A DNA stretch of 64,000 bases from an uncultured Actinomycetes bacterium (GTDB taxonomy: Bacteria > Actinomycetota > Acidimicrobiia > Acidimicrobiales > SZUA-35). Numbering within the stretch: the stretch's first letter is position 1; each line of letters starts with the position of its first letter. Position numbers and translations under genes: made by a program. Under the pieces are notes generated by a model that saw only the letters and a list, made by a program, of their open reading frames with translations, was not told the origin of the DNA and did not search any database. Location: contig CADEDH010000011.1 of assembly GCA_902826025.1 (NCBI GenBank), positions 41,854 through 105,853 on the forward strand, read 5' to 3'. Below, piece by piece: positions 7,476 to 14,899 of the stretch.

Positions 7476-9572
7476 TCAGCGCACCGTGATCGTGATGGAA
7501 CGCCCGGCGTCGATGGTGAGGGCGACAGCCCCGTCGCCGGTGCCGTTGGCGCCGGCCGGTTCGGACGCCGATGCCGGAGCCGGGGCTCCCGAGCTGCCCG
7601 GAGCGGCCGAACCGAGGTCGGCTCCACCCCGGGCGCTGCCGTTCACGGCCAAACCAGGACCCGCCGTGGCGTTGACCGCCAGCGGCAACCCGGGGGCGGA
7701 GGGCCGCCAGAAGGTGTAGCTCCAGCTCGCCGACCAGCGGTAGCTCCAAGCGGCGGGCGTGCCGTTGGCCTTCAGGAGCACCCGATTGAACCGCACATCC
7801 TGGCCCGCCCGGGGCGCCAGGACGTTGCCCGGATTGGGCCGGTACTCGATTCGGTCGATCTCCTGGGTCCAGTCGGGGCTGTGGGACGTGAGGGTGAACG
7901 AGTCGAGCCGGATGGTGTTGATGCCGGGGTTGTAGAGCCGAGCGTTCAACCGCATGAACGCTGCGCCGCCGATGAACTCCACCGCCGGGGTGATCTCGTA
8001 CCACAGCTTGGAGGCCGCCTCCAGCGCCCGGCGGGCGTCGATGCGGCCGTAGCCGGTGAAGTTGTCGCGCCCGGCCACGCCGAGATCGACCGTGGTCATC
8101 TTGACCAGCTCCTCGACCTCCCAACCCCGCAACTCGGGGTCGAGCGACAGGATGAGCGCCATGAGCCCGGCCACGTGCGGCGTGGCCGAGGAGGTGCCGT
8201 TGAACTTCGGCGTGTAGTTGCCGCCGGCGTAGCCGGCCGCTCCCATGATGTCGGTAGTGAAGATGTGGACCCCGGGTGCCACCACGTCCACCTCCGGTCC
8301 GGCGCTCGATCCCCACCACGTCTCGCCGTCGAGGCTGGTGGGGGACTTGCGCTGGTCCCACTCGTTCGATGCTCCGACCGCCACCAGGCCCGGCACCGTG
8401 GGCGACAGCCGCGCCGGATAGATGACCGATGCACCCTCGGTGTTGCCGCTGGCGGCGGCCATGGCGCAGCCCCGCCCGCCCCGTCCGTTGGTGGCGGCGT
8501 AGGTGAAGGCGTTGGTCACCGCCGTGCTCTGCGCCACGCTGTAGGAGTTGGAGAGCACATCGGCACCCCGATCGACCGCGGTACGGATCCCGTTGGCCAC
8601 CTTGGCGCTGTCGGTGTCCCAGAACCCTCCGCCGATGCCCTTGGCGATGCGCACCGGGAGCACCCGGCATCCGGGGGCGACCCCGGCCCCGCCCCGGCCG
8701 TTGTCGCGCACGGCGGCCACGATCCCGGCGCAGGCGGTGCCGTGGGCATCGTTGCCGTTGGGCTGGGGATTGTTGTCGCCGTCGTAGGCGTCGAAGCCAG
8801 GCAGCTTGAGCGACAGGTCCTCGTGGGTGAGATCCACGCCCTCGTCGACCACGGCCACGCTGATGGTGGAGACCCCCTCCGTGATGGCCCAGGCCTCGGC
8901 GGCCCTGATCTTGGCCAGGCCCCACTGGCTGGACAGATTCGGATCCGGGGCGGTGGTGCCGTCAAGCGTGCCGGCGAACGACGACCCGTCCCCCACCGGC
9001 AGGTTGATCTCGACCGGACGGTCGAGCAGGGCGCTGCCGTTACCGGCCGAGACCGGTCCCGGCTGGACAACGACCTGAGCGAAGTTGGGCTCGGCGTAGT
9101 CCACGTCGGCGGCCTCGTGGAGCGTGTTGGCCACGTCGACCGAGTCGCCGCTGGCGCCCACCGAGATCAGGTAGGCGCCCGGCTCGGGGTAGTCGGTCTG
9201 CACGACGGTCGCCCCCATCGCTGCGATGCGGCCGCTGGCCGCCGGCGCTGATGTTCCGTCGTGAAACTTCACAATCACCTCGCCCACCGGAACGAGATAG
9301 ACCTCCTCCGGCGTGTCGGTCTCGTAGACGGGCGTCGTCGGCTGGCGGTCCTCGCCGGCCGGACCCGCCGGGGCCAGGGCGGCGGCATCGGCCTTCACCA
9401 GGATCAGATCGCGGTCGGGAAGCGCCAGCACGCCGCTCGTCTCGCCGGAGGCGTCAAGCGCCGCTGCCATTCCGGCGTCGGGTGCGTGCACCGCCACCCA
9501 GGCCGGTGAGGGATGCAGGGCGATCTTCCGGCCATCGGCCCAGTAGTAGCGATCGGTTGCAGTGTCGGTCAT
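7476..9572 (-). CDS. subtilisin-family (S8) serine protease
   Basis: 698-residue subtilase. The triad is D243 (VVDEGVD), H278 (DAHGTACAG) and S461 (NGTSSATPHVAG), with oxyanion N377 (ASGN). Residues ~95-170 look like an inhibitor-type propeptide ending in VDYAEPN. Residues ~535-645 form a beta-rich C-terminal domain, followed by a Gly/Ala/Ser-rich stretch. The start is certain: AAGGAGG lies 7 nt before the ATG. There is no signal peptide, Tat motif or TM segment, so export by a standard route is not evident. The divergent upstream region holds two AGAGCTCGG copies (9603-9611, 9621-9629). Function beyond proteolysis is not assignable. Confidence 0.88.
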   Translation of the reverse strand: MTDTATDRYYWADGRKIALHPSPAWVAVHAPDAGMAAALDASGETSGVLALPDRDLILVKADAAALAPAGPAGEDRQPTTPVYETDTPEEVYLVPVGEVIVKFHDGTSAPAASGRIAAMGATVVQTDYPEPGAYLISVGASGDSVDVANTLHEAADVDYAEPNFAQVVVQPGPVSAGNGSALLDRPVEINLPVGDGSSFAGTLDGTTAPDPNLSSQWGLAKIRAAEAWAITEGVSTISVAVVDEGVDLTHEDLSLKLPGFDAYDGDNNPQPNGNDAHGTACAGIVAAVRDNGRGGAGVAPGCRVLPVRIAKGIGGGFWDTDSAKVANGIRTAVDRGADVLSNSYSVAQSTAVTNAFTYAATNGRGGRGCAMAAASGNTEGASVIYPARLSPTVPGLVAVGASNEWDQRKSPTSLDGETWWGSSAGPEVDVVAPGVHIFTTDIMGAAGYAGGNYTPKFNGTSSATPHVAGLMALILSLDPELRGWEVEELVKMTTVDLGVAGRDNFTGYGRIDARRALEAASKLWYEITPAVEFIGGAAFMRLNARLYNPGINTIRLDSFTLTSHSPDWTQEIDRIEYRPNPGNVLAPRAGQDVRFNRVLLKANGTPAAWSYRWSASWSYTFWRPSAPGLPLAVNATAGPGLAVNGSARGGADLGSAAPGSSGAPAPASASEPAGANGTGDGAVALTIDAGRSITITVR

Positions 9573-9692
9573 CGGTGACCCTCCTTCTCGTCGCTCCGGA
9601 TCAGAGCTCGGTTGCCGCTAAGAGCTCGGCCGACGGGTCTGGATACGGCCGGCCCGACATTCGCCAGCTGCCAGCGGAAGCACCTCGTCCTC

Positions 9693-9698
9693 TAGGGT
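9693..9698 (+). promoter_or_regulatory. TAGGGT -10-like box, epimerase gene
   Basis: TAGGGT followed by 6 nt and the ATG at 9705; no Shine-Dalgarno. Fits a leaderless transcript. Confidence 0.45.
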
Positions 9699-9704
9699 CT
9701 CGGG

Positions 9705-10859
9705 ATGCGCATTCTCGTCATCGGGGGGACGGGGCCCACGGGCCCCTTCATCGTCAACGGGCTGGTGGAGCGGGGCCATCAGGTCACGATCTTCCACACT
9801 GGCCGCCACGAGGTCGACAGCCTGCCGCCGCCCGAGGTGGTACCCCACATCCACGGCGACCCGTTCGACGCCGACTCGGTTGCCACCTGCCTCGGCGGCC
9901 AGACGTGGGACGTGGTGTTCGCCATGTACGGGCGCCTGCGGATGCTGGTGGAGTACCTGGAGGGCAAGACCCCCCGCCTGTTCTCGATCGGCGGAGTGCC
10001 CGTGTATCCCGGGTTCGCCAACGACGTCGACCGCTTCCCCGACGGGATGCGGTTCCCCTCAGCCGAGGACGACGCTTACCCGCCGCTGGGCCACGCCACC
10101 TCGCTCAGCGATCCGTCGAAGCGGGCCGACAACCGCTCGGAGAAGGTGGGCAAGATCATCCAGAGCGAAGCCATGGTGTTCGACCGCCACCCCGACGCCA
10201 CCCACTTCCGCTACCCCTACATCTACGGCCCCCACCAGGTGGTGCCGAAGGAATGGGCCATCGTGAAGCGGGCCCTCGACGGGCGCAAGCCCCTGATCCT
10301 GGCCGACGGGGGCCGCACGGTGGAGTCGGCGGCCTACGTGGAGAACGTGGCCGCCGCCGTGCTGGCCGCCGTCGACCGCATCGACGTGTCGGCCGGCCGG
10401 GTCTACAACGTGGCCGACGACGAGCTGTTCAGCCGGCTCCAGGTGGTGCAGGTGGTGGAGGAGGTGCTGGGCCACACCTTCGAGCGGATCAACCTGCCGT
10501 TCGAGGTGGCGTCGCCCGCCTATCCCACGATCCATCATCATTCGAGCCAGCACCGCATCGTCGACACCACCCGCATCCGCACCGAGCTCGGCTACACCGA
10601 CGTGGTGGCGCCACTCGACGCTCTGCGCCACACGGTCCGCTGGCAGGTAGCCAACCTGCCGAGCCAGCACGAACGGGTGATGAAGGTGCTGCAGGACCCG
10701 TTCGACTACGCCGCCGAGGACCGCCTGGCCGAGCTGTACCGCCAGCTGATCACCGACTGCGCCACCGTGTCGTTCGAGCGGAACCCCGGCTACTCGTCGG
10801 GCTACTACGGCCCGGAGGAGAACCCCGGCGGCAAGCGGGCCGGCATGCGTTCCACCTGA
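9705..10859 (+). CDS. NAD(P)-dependent epimerase/dehydratase (extended SDR)
   Basis: 384 residues. The N-terminal Rossmann motif is VIGGTGPTG (residues ~5-13), with a sugar-epimerase-like body (RYPYIYGPHQVVP, VENVAAAVLAAVD, VYNVADDE). The YxxxK active site is not obvious, so this may be an atypical, possibly regulatory or isomerase-type, member. Its last 55 bp overlap the 3' end of the convergent AraC-family gene. Substrate unknown. Confidence 0.75.
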   Translation: MRILVIGGTGPTGPFIVNGLVERGHQVTIFHTGRHEVDSLPPPEVVPHIHGDPFDADSVATCLGGQTWDVVFAMYGRLRMLVEYLEGKTPRLFSIGGVPVYPGFANDVDRFPDGMRFPSAEDDAYPPLGHATSLSDPSKRADNRSEKVGKIIQSEAMVFDRHPDATHFRYPYIYGPHQVVPKEWAIVKRALDGRKPLILADGGRTVESAAYVENVAAAVLAAVDRIDVSAGRVYNVADDELFSRLQVVQVVEEVLGHTFERINLPFEVASPAYPTIHHHSSQHRIVDTTRIRTELGYTDVVAPLDALRHTVRWQVANLPSQHERVMKVLQDPFDYAAEDRLAELYRQLITDCATVSFERNPGYSSGYYGPEENPGGKRAGMRST

Positions 10860-11662
10860 TGAGAGGCGGCGGGGGCGGCGAACACCCCGGGGGTGACGCC
10901 GGTGTGGCGCCGGAAGTGCCGGGTCAGGTGGGCCTGGTCGACGAAGCCGACCTCGGCCGCCACCTGGGCCGGCGGCACACCCTCGAGCAACCGGGACCGG
11001 GCGGCCTCGATGCGCCGGCCGATCAGGTAGGCGTGGGGCGGCACCCCGTACGCAGCCCGGAATGAGCGAACCAGATGAGCCACCGACCGGTCGAGGGCGG
11101 CGGCGGCGTCGACGAGACGCACCTCGGCCAGCGGGGTCGCGTCGAGGTGCCGGCGGAGACGCCGGGCCGTGGCGTGCTCGGCCGCCGGCGGCGCCCCGCC
11201 GTGGCGGGCCAGATGGGCCGAGATCCGCTCGGCCCCCACGGCCACCGAGGCCTCGGCCGCCACCGGATCACCGCCGGCCAGGTGCCGGTGGGCCTCGGCC
11301 AGGCAGCTCACCAGCACCGGATCCACGAGGGGGCCGACGTCGACGGCCCGCCCGATCAGCTGGTCGGCTAGCCACGTGTGGTCGACGTAGAGGACCCGCT
11401 TGATCATCCCGGCTGGCCCCGGCCGGCCGTCGTGGACCACGCCGGGCGGGAGAACGTGCACGGTGCGGGAACCGCCGTCGCGACGGCGCCGGTCGAGGTC
11501 GTAGCGAACGGCACCGCCATCTACCAGCAGCACCGTCCAGCGATCGTGGCTGTGGGGCGGGTACGAGAAGCCGACCAGGCGGGCGTGGAGCACCTCGGCC
11601 ACTCCCGGCACCGGTGGCCGCCAAGCCGACACCTGTGATTGCGCTCCCGGTGGTCGGCCCAT
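10805..11662 (-). CDS. AraC-family transcriptional regulator
   Basis: 285 residues from ATG 11662. The N-terminal cupin-like sensor region carries FSYPPHSHDRW and VLPPGVVHDG; the C-terminal ~100 residues are a double helix-turn-helix (LVDAAAALDRSVAHLVRSFR and AEVGFVDQAHLTRHFRRHTG). It is divergent from the DUF2000 gene with a 49 bp gap, a pairing that suggests it controls that gene. A TACGTT box lies 6 nt before its start. The 3' end overlaps the epimerase gene by 55 bp. Confidence 0.87.
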   Translation of the reverse strand: MGRPPGAQSQVSAWRPPVPGVAEVLHARLVGFSYPPHSHDRWTVLLVDGGAVRYDLDRRRRDGGSRTVHVLPPGVVHDGRPGPAGMIKRVLYVDHTWLADQLIGRAVDVGPLVDPVLVSCLAEAHRHLAGGDPVAAEASVAVGAERISAHLARHGGAPPAAEHATARRLRRHLDATPLAEVRLVDAAAALDRSVAHLVRSFRAAYGVPPHAYLIGRRIEAARSRLLEGVPPAQVAAEVGFVDQAHLTRHFRRHTGVTPGVFAAPAASHQVERMPARLPPGFSSGP

Positions 11663-11668
11663 GTCAAG

Positions 11669-11674
11669 AACGTA
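11669..11674 (-). promoter_or_regulatory. TACGTT -10-like box, AraC gene
   Basis: On the minus strand TACGTT ends 6 nt before the ATG at 11662. It overlaps one of the two ACGTACAA repeats, so autoregulation is plausible. Confidence 0.4.
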
Positions 11675-11703
11675 CAAGACCCCCGGCTGGGCGCCACGTA
11701 CAA
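11670..11703. promoter_or_regulatory. paired ACGTACAA direct repeats, candidate AraC operator
   Basis: ACGTACAA occurs at 11670-11677 and 11696-11703, 26 bp apart start to start, filling the short gap between the divergent AraC-family and DUF2000 genes. Direct repeats near this spacing are typical of AraC-type binding sites. The second copy gives TACAAC 7 nt before the DUF2000 start. Confidence 0.4.
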
Positions 11704-11711
11704 CGGGACCC

Positions 11712-12152
11712 ATGGAGACGACAACGGCGTCGAGCTGGACCTCAATCGGGGCCAAGGTGGCGGTGGCGGTGCGGGACGACCTGGCCCAGTGGCAACGGCT
11801 CAACGTGACGGCCTTCGTGGTCAGCGGCATCGGCACCGCCCGGCCCGAGCTGATCGGCCGGCCCTATGCCGACGGCAGCGGTCGGGCCTACCTGCCCATG
11901 CTCGGCCTGCCCGTCCTGGTGCACGCCGGCCCCGCCGACGCCCTGCGGCGAGCCTTCGATCGGGCCTGCGAGCGGGGCCTGGCCGTGGCCGTCTACACCG
12001 ACGACCTGTTCACCACCGGCAACGACGTCGACAACCGGGCGGCGGTGGCCGCCGTACCCACGGCCGAGCTCACGCTGGCCGGCTTCGCCGCAGCCGGCGA
12101 CGCCCGCCAGGTCGACAAGGCCTTCGACAAGCTCCGCCTCCATCCGGCCTGA
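11712..12152 (+). CDS. DUF2000 family protein
   Basis: 146-residue protein of the DUF2000 family (peptidyl-tRNA-hydrolase-like fold, function unknown). Recognised by KVAVAVRDDLAQWQRLNVTA, the YLPMLGLPVLVHAG block and AVYTDDLFTTGND. I start it at ATG 11712 because the family begins just before the first of these blocks. It is divergent from an AraC-family gene that probably regulates it, and convergent with the dehalogenase gene. Confidence 0.8.
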   Translation: METTTASSWTSIGAKVAVAVRDDLAQWQRLNVTAFVVSGIGTARPELIGRPYADGSGRAYLPMLGLPVLVHAGPADALRRAFDRACERGLAVAVYTDDLFTTGNDVDNRAAVAAVPTAELTLAGFAAAGDARQVDKAFDKLRLHPA

Positions 12153-12177
12153 GGCCCGGGCGGCGGGGCCGCTGCGC

Positions 12178-13092
12178 TCAGCCCGGGCGGACCGTCGGGA
12201 TCCAGGCGGCGACGGCCTGGCCGATCTCGTCGGGTGAGTCCTCCTGGATGAAGTGGCTGCCGGCCACGGTCACCTCGGTGGTGTTGGGCCAGGCCCGGGT
12301 GAAGTCGAGCTGGGCGCCGCACAGGATGGCGCCGGGCTGGGCCGAGATCAGCAGCTTGGGTAGCGGGCTGGCCGACAGCCAGTCGGCGTAGGCGGCCACG
12401 ATGGCCACCACGTCGGCCGGTTCGCCCCCGATCGGGATCTGCCGGGGCCAGGTGAGCGTGGGCCGCCGCCCCTCCCCCGGCTGCCGGAACGGGCGCCGGT
12501 ACTCGTCGAGCTCGGCATGGCTCAGCTCCCGCAAGATCGAACCCGGTAGCACTCGCTCGATGAAGAGGTTGCGCTCCAGCGCCATGGCCTCGCCCGCCTC
12601 GGACCGGAACCCGAGGAACACGGGGCGGGCCTTCTCCGGCCACTCCTCCAGCTCCAGCGGACGCACGATGCTCTCCATGTGGGCGATCCCGGCTACCGCC
12701 TCCCGGTGGCGGTTGGCCCAGTCGAACCCGAGGGCCGAACCCCAGTCGTGCAGCACCAGCACCACCCGGCCATCGCTGCCGCTCTGACCGCCCGCACTGA
12801 GGCCCAGATGATCGAGCAGGCCGTCGAGGTAGCGGCGGTGCTCGACAAATGAGTACGGGCCGGGCCCGCTGCCGGGCAGCTTGTCGGAGTCGCCCATCCC
12901 GATGAGGTCGGGGGCGATGCAGCGGCCGAGGCCGGCCAGGTGGGGGATCACATTGCGCCACAGGTACGACGACGTTGGGTTGCCGTGGAGGAGCAGGATC
13001 GGGTCGCCCTCCCCCACCTCCACCCAGGCCATCGTGCGGCCCTCGATCACGGCCGATCGCTTCGGCCACGGCATCTCAGCGGACAGAGGCAT
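12178..13092 (-). CDS. dhaA: haloalkane dehalogenase, LinB-like (HLD-II)
   Basis: Alpha/beta-hydrolase that cleaves carbon-halogen bonds hydrolytically. With the ATG at 13092 (304 residues) the N-terminus aligns residue for residue, from memory, with Sphingobium LinB. The halide-binding N38 ([12 protein letters not shown]) and W117, the nucleophile D116 ([11 protein letters not shown]), the acid E140 and H280 ([14 protein letters not shown]) are all in place. An ~8-residue Gly/Ser insertion before the nucleophile strand distinguishes it from LinB. The start follows 1 nt after the Anbu stop codon, implying translational coupling. Haloalkane, HCH-type or natural brominated substrates are all possible. 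Confidence 0.88.
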   Translation of the reverse strand: MPLSAEMPWPKRSAVIEGRTMAWVEVGEGDPILLLHGNPTSSYLWRNVIPHLAGLGRCIAPDLIGMGDSDKLPGSGPGPYSFVEHRRYLDGLLDHLGLSAGGQSGSDGRVVLVLHDWGSALGFDWANRHREAVAGIAHMESIVRPLELEEWPEKARPVFLGFRSEAGEAMALERNLFIERVLPGSILRELSHAELDEYRRPFRQPGEGRRPTLTWPRQIPIGGEPADVVAIVAAYADWLSASPLPKLLISAQPGAILCGAQLDFTRAWPNTTEVTVAGSHFIQEDSPDEIGQAVAAWIPTVRPG

Positions 13093-13093
13093 G

Positions 13094-13843
13094 TCAGCAG
13101 AGATACCAGCCATCGGACGGCACCGACGACGCCAGCGAGTCGAACACCTGCTGGAGGCCGTCGTTCCACGTCTCGTTCAGGGCCTGGTAGGCCACCGAGT
13201 CGCGCCCGAAGCGCTGGGAGGCGCCGATCTCGTAGGTGTCGGCCTGGTACAGGGTGACGTCGAACGGCATCCCCACGGTGGCGTTCGACTTGGCTGTGGC
13301 GTCGAGCGACACCAGGGCCAGGCGGGCCCCGTCGGCCAGGGTGAGCGACCGGTGGGCCAGCCGGTCGAGGATCGGTTTGCCGTACTTCGACTCCCCGATC
13401 TGCAGGTAGGGGGTCTCCTCCGAGGCGGTGATGGCGTTGCCCTCGGGATAGACCATGAAGATCTGGGGCGGCTCGCCCTTGATCTGGCCCCCCACGATCA
13501 GGGTGGCGGTGCCGTCGGCTCCGCCCCGGGCCAGGCCCCGGGCGTGGTGCTCCTGCACGTCGAGGCTGACGTTGCCCACCAGGTCGGCCGCCTCGAACAG
13601 GTACTCGACGGTGGCCAGGCTGGGGCGGTCGTCGCCGGCCTGGGCGTCCCGGCGGAGGCGGTTGATCACCTCCTGGGTGGTGGCCAGGTTGCCGGCGGTG
13701 AGAATCACGAAGATGCGGTCGGGCCCGAGCGGAAAGACGTGGGTCTTGCCGTAGGTGGTGACATAGTCGGACCCGGCATTGGAACGCGAGTCGGAGGCGA
13801 ACACCAGCCCGTCGTCGAGCGCCAGGGCGAGGCAGTAGGTCAT
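13094..13843 (-). CDS. Anbu (ancestral beta subunit) proteasome-like peptidase
   Basis: 249-residue Ntn-hydrolase of the Anbu/BPH family (COG3484), forming open helical rather than closed barrel assemblies in the species studied. The sequence begins Met-Thr ([13 protein letters not shown]), so the catalytic Thr is exposed after methionine removal. [10 protein letters not shown] and the [12 protein letters not shown] block are family signatures. Anbu genes are known to travel with circularly permuted ATP-grasp, alpha-E and transglutaminase genes, all of which occur within the next 11 kb. The start codon shares two bases with the divergent glsA start (CATG). Confidence 0.85.
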   Translation of the reverse strand: MTYCLALALDDGLVFASDSRSNAGSDYVTTYGKTHVFPLGPDRIFVILTAGNLATTQEVINRLRRDAQAGDDRPSLATVEYLFEAADLVGNVSLDVQEHHARGLARGGADGTATLIVGGQIKGEPPQIFMVYPEGNAITASEETPYLQIGESKYGKPILDRLAHRSLTLADGARLALVSLDATAKSNATVGMPFDVTLYQADTYEIGASQRFGRDSVAYQALNETWNDGLQQVFDSLASSVPSDGWYLC

Positions 13844-14810
13844 GACGAGACACGAAACCACAGAACCGGTCACCCGTCAGCTCTTGTCGGCGATCGTGGA
13901 GCAGGTCCGCCCACTGACAGCCCACGGGGCGGTGGCCACCTACATCCCGGCTCTGGCCGCCGTCTCGTCCCGCCACCTGGGCCTGGCCGTCTGGGCTGCC
14001 GGGCACGACGGCGGGGCGGCAACGGCCGGCCCGGGCGAGGTGATCGGAGCGGGCGACGCCGATACCGCGTTCTCCATCCAGTCCATTTCCAAGGTGTTCA
14101 CCCTGGCCCTGGCCCTGCGCCACGGCGGGGTGGACCGGCTGTGGGCCCGGGTGGGGCGGGAGCCGTCGGGTGACCCGTTCAACTCCATCGCCCTGCTGGA
14201 GCGGGAGCAGGGGGTGCCCCGCAACCCGTTCATCAACGCCGGCGCCATCGTGGTGGCCGACCTGCTGAGCGCCCTGCGGCCCGATCCGGTGGGCGATCTG
14301 GTGGCCTTCGTATCGGAGCTGACCGGGGAGGCGGTGGCGGTCGACCCGGTGGTGGCGGCGAGCGAGGCCGCCACCGGGTTCCGCAACCGGGCCCTGGCCA
14401 ACATGATCCGGAGCTTCGGCAACCTCGACAACGACGTGGAGGCCGTGCTCGACGTCTACTTCCGCCAGTGCTCGCTGGCCATGACAGCCCGCCAGCTGGC
14501 CCGGGCCCTGCGGTTCCTGGCCAACGACGGGGTCGACCCCGCCACCGGGGCTGCCGTGCTACGGCCGGCCGAGGCCCGCCACGTCAACGCCCTGATGCTG
14601 ATGGCCGGCACCTACGACGCCGCCGGCGCCTTCGCCTACGAGATCGGCATCCCGTGCAAGTCGGGGGTGGGCGGTGGGATCGTGGGCGTCGTGCCCGACC
14701 GGGCCACCGTGTGCGCCTGGTCGCCGGCGCTCGACACCACCGGCAACTCGCTGGCCGCCCGGGCCGCCCTGGCCGCCCTCGCGGCCCGCACCGGGCTCAC
14801 GGTGTTCTAG
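13842..14810 (+). CDS. glsA: glutaminase
   Basis: Serine-dependent glutaminase converting glutamine to glutamate and ammonia, 322 residues. The beta-lactamase-like S81-x-x-K84 (IQSISK) and blocks [24 protein letters not shown] and [10 protein letters not shown] match E. coli GlsA closely. The ATG at 13842 overlaps the Anbu start on the opposite strand, leaving no classical ribosome site, so a leaderless transcript or coupled promoter is likely. Its position amid amidotransferase and amidoligase genes is suggestive of shared glutamine/ammonia metabolism, but this is inference. Confidence 0.92.
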   Translation: MTRHETTEPVTRQLLSAIVEQVRPLTAHGAVATYIPALAAVSSRHLGLAVWAAGHDGGAATAGPGEVIGAGDADTAFSIQSISKVFTLALALRHGGVDRLWARVGREPSGDPFNSIALLEREQGVPRNPFINAGAIVVADLLSALRPDPVGDLVAFVSELTGEAVAVDPVVAASEAATGFRNRALANMIRSFGNLDNDVEAVLDVYFRQCSLAMTARQLARALRFLANDGVDPATGAAVLRPAEARHVNALMLMAGTYDAAGAFAYEIGIPCKSGVGGGIVGVVPDRATVCAWSPALDTTGNSLAARAALAALAARTGLTVF

Positions 14811-14825
14811 ATCTGACGGGCCCGG

Positions 14826-14842
14826 CCGGGGGTTTCCCCCGG
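14826..14842. terminator. GC hairpin after glsA
   Basis: CCGGGGG-TTT-CCCCCGG, 7 bp stem, 16 nt after the glsA stop codon and before the transglutaminase fusion gene. No T-tract. Confidence 0.4.
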
Positions 14843-14885
14843 GCCGTGTTCACATTGCCGTAAAAGGCCGGTCATCGCCATCGAC

Positions 14886-14891
14886 TAGCAT
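14886..14891 (+). promoter_or_regulatory. TAGCAT -10-like box, transglutaminase-DUF2126 gene
   Basis: TAGCAT followed by 8 nt and the GTG at 14900; no Shine-Dalgarno. Fits a leaderless transcript. Confidence 0.45.
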
Positions 14892-14899
14892 TCCGGCAA

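Noticed and set aside
7321..8925. 534-codon frame overlapping the subtilase on the same strand
   Set aside because: Arg/Gly/His-rich translation with no motif. The subtilase frame holds the Asp/His/Ser triad and a perfect ribosome site.
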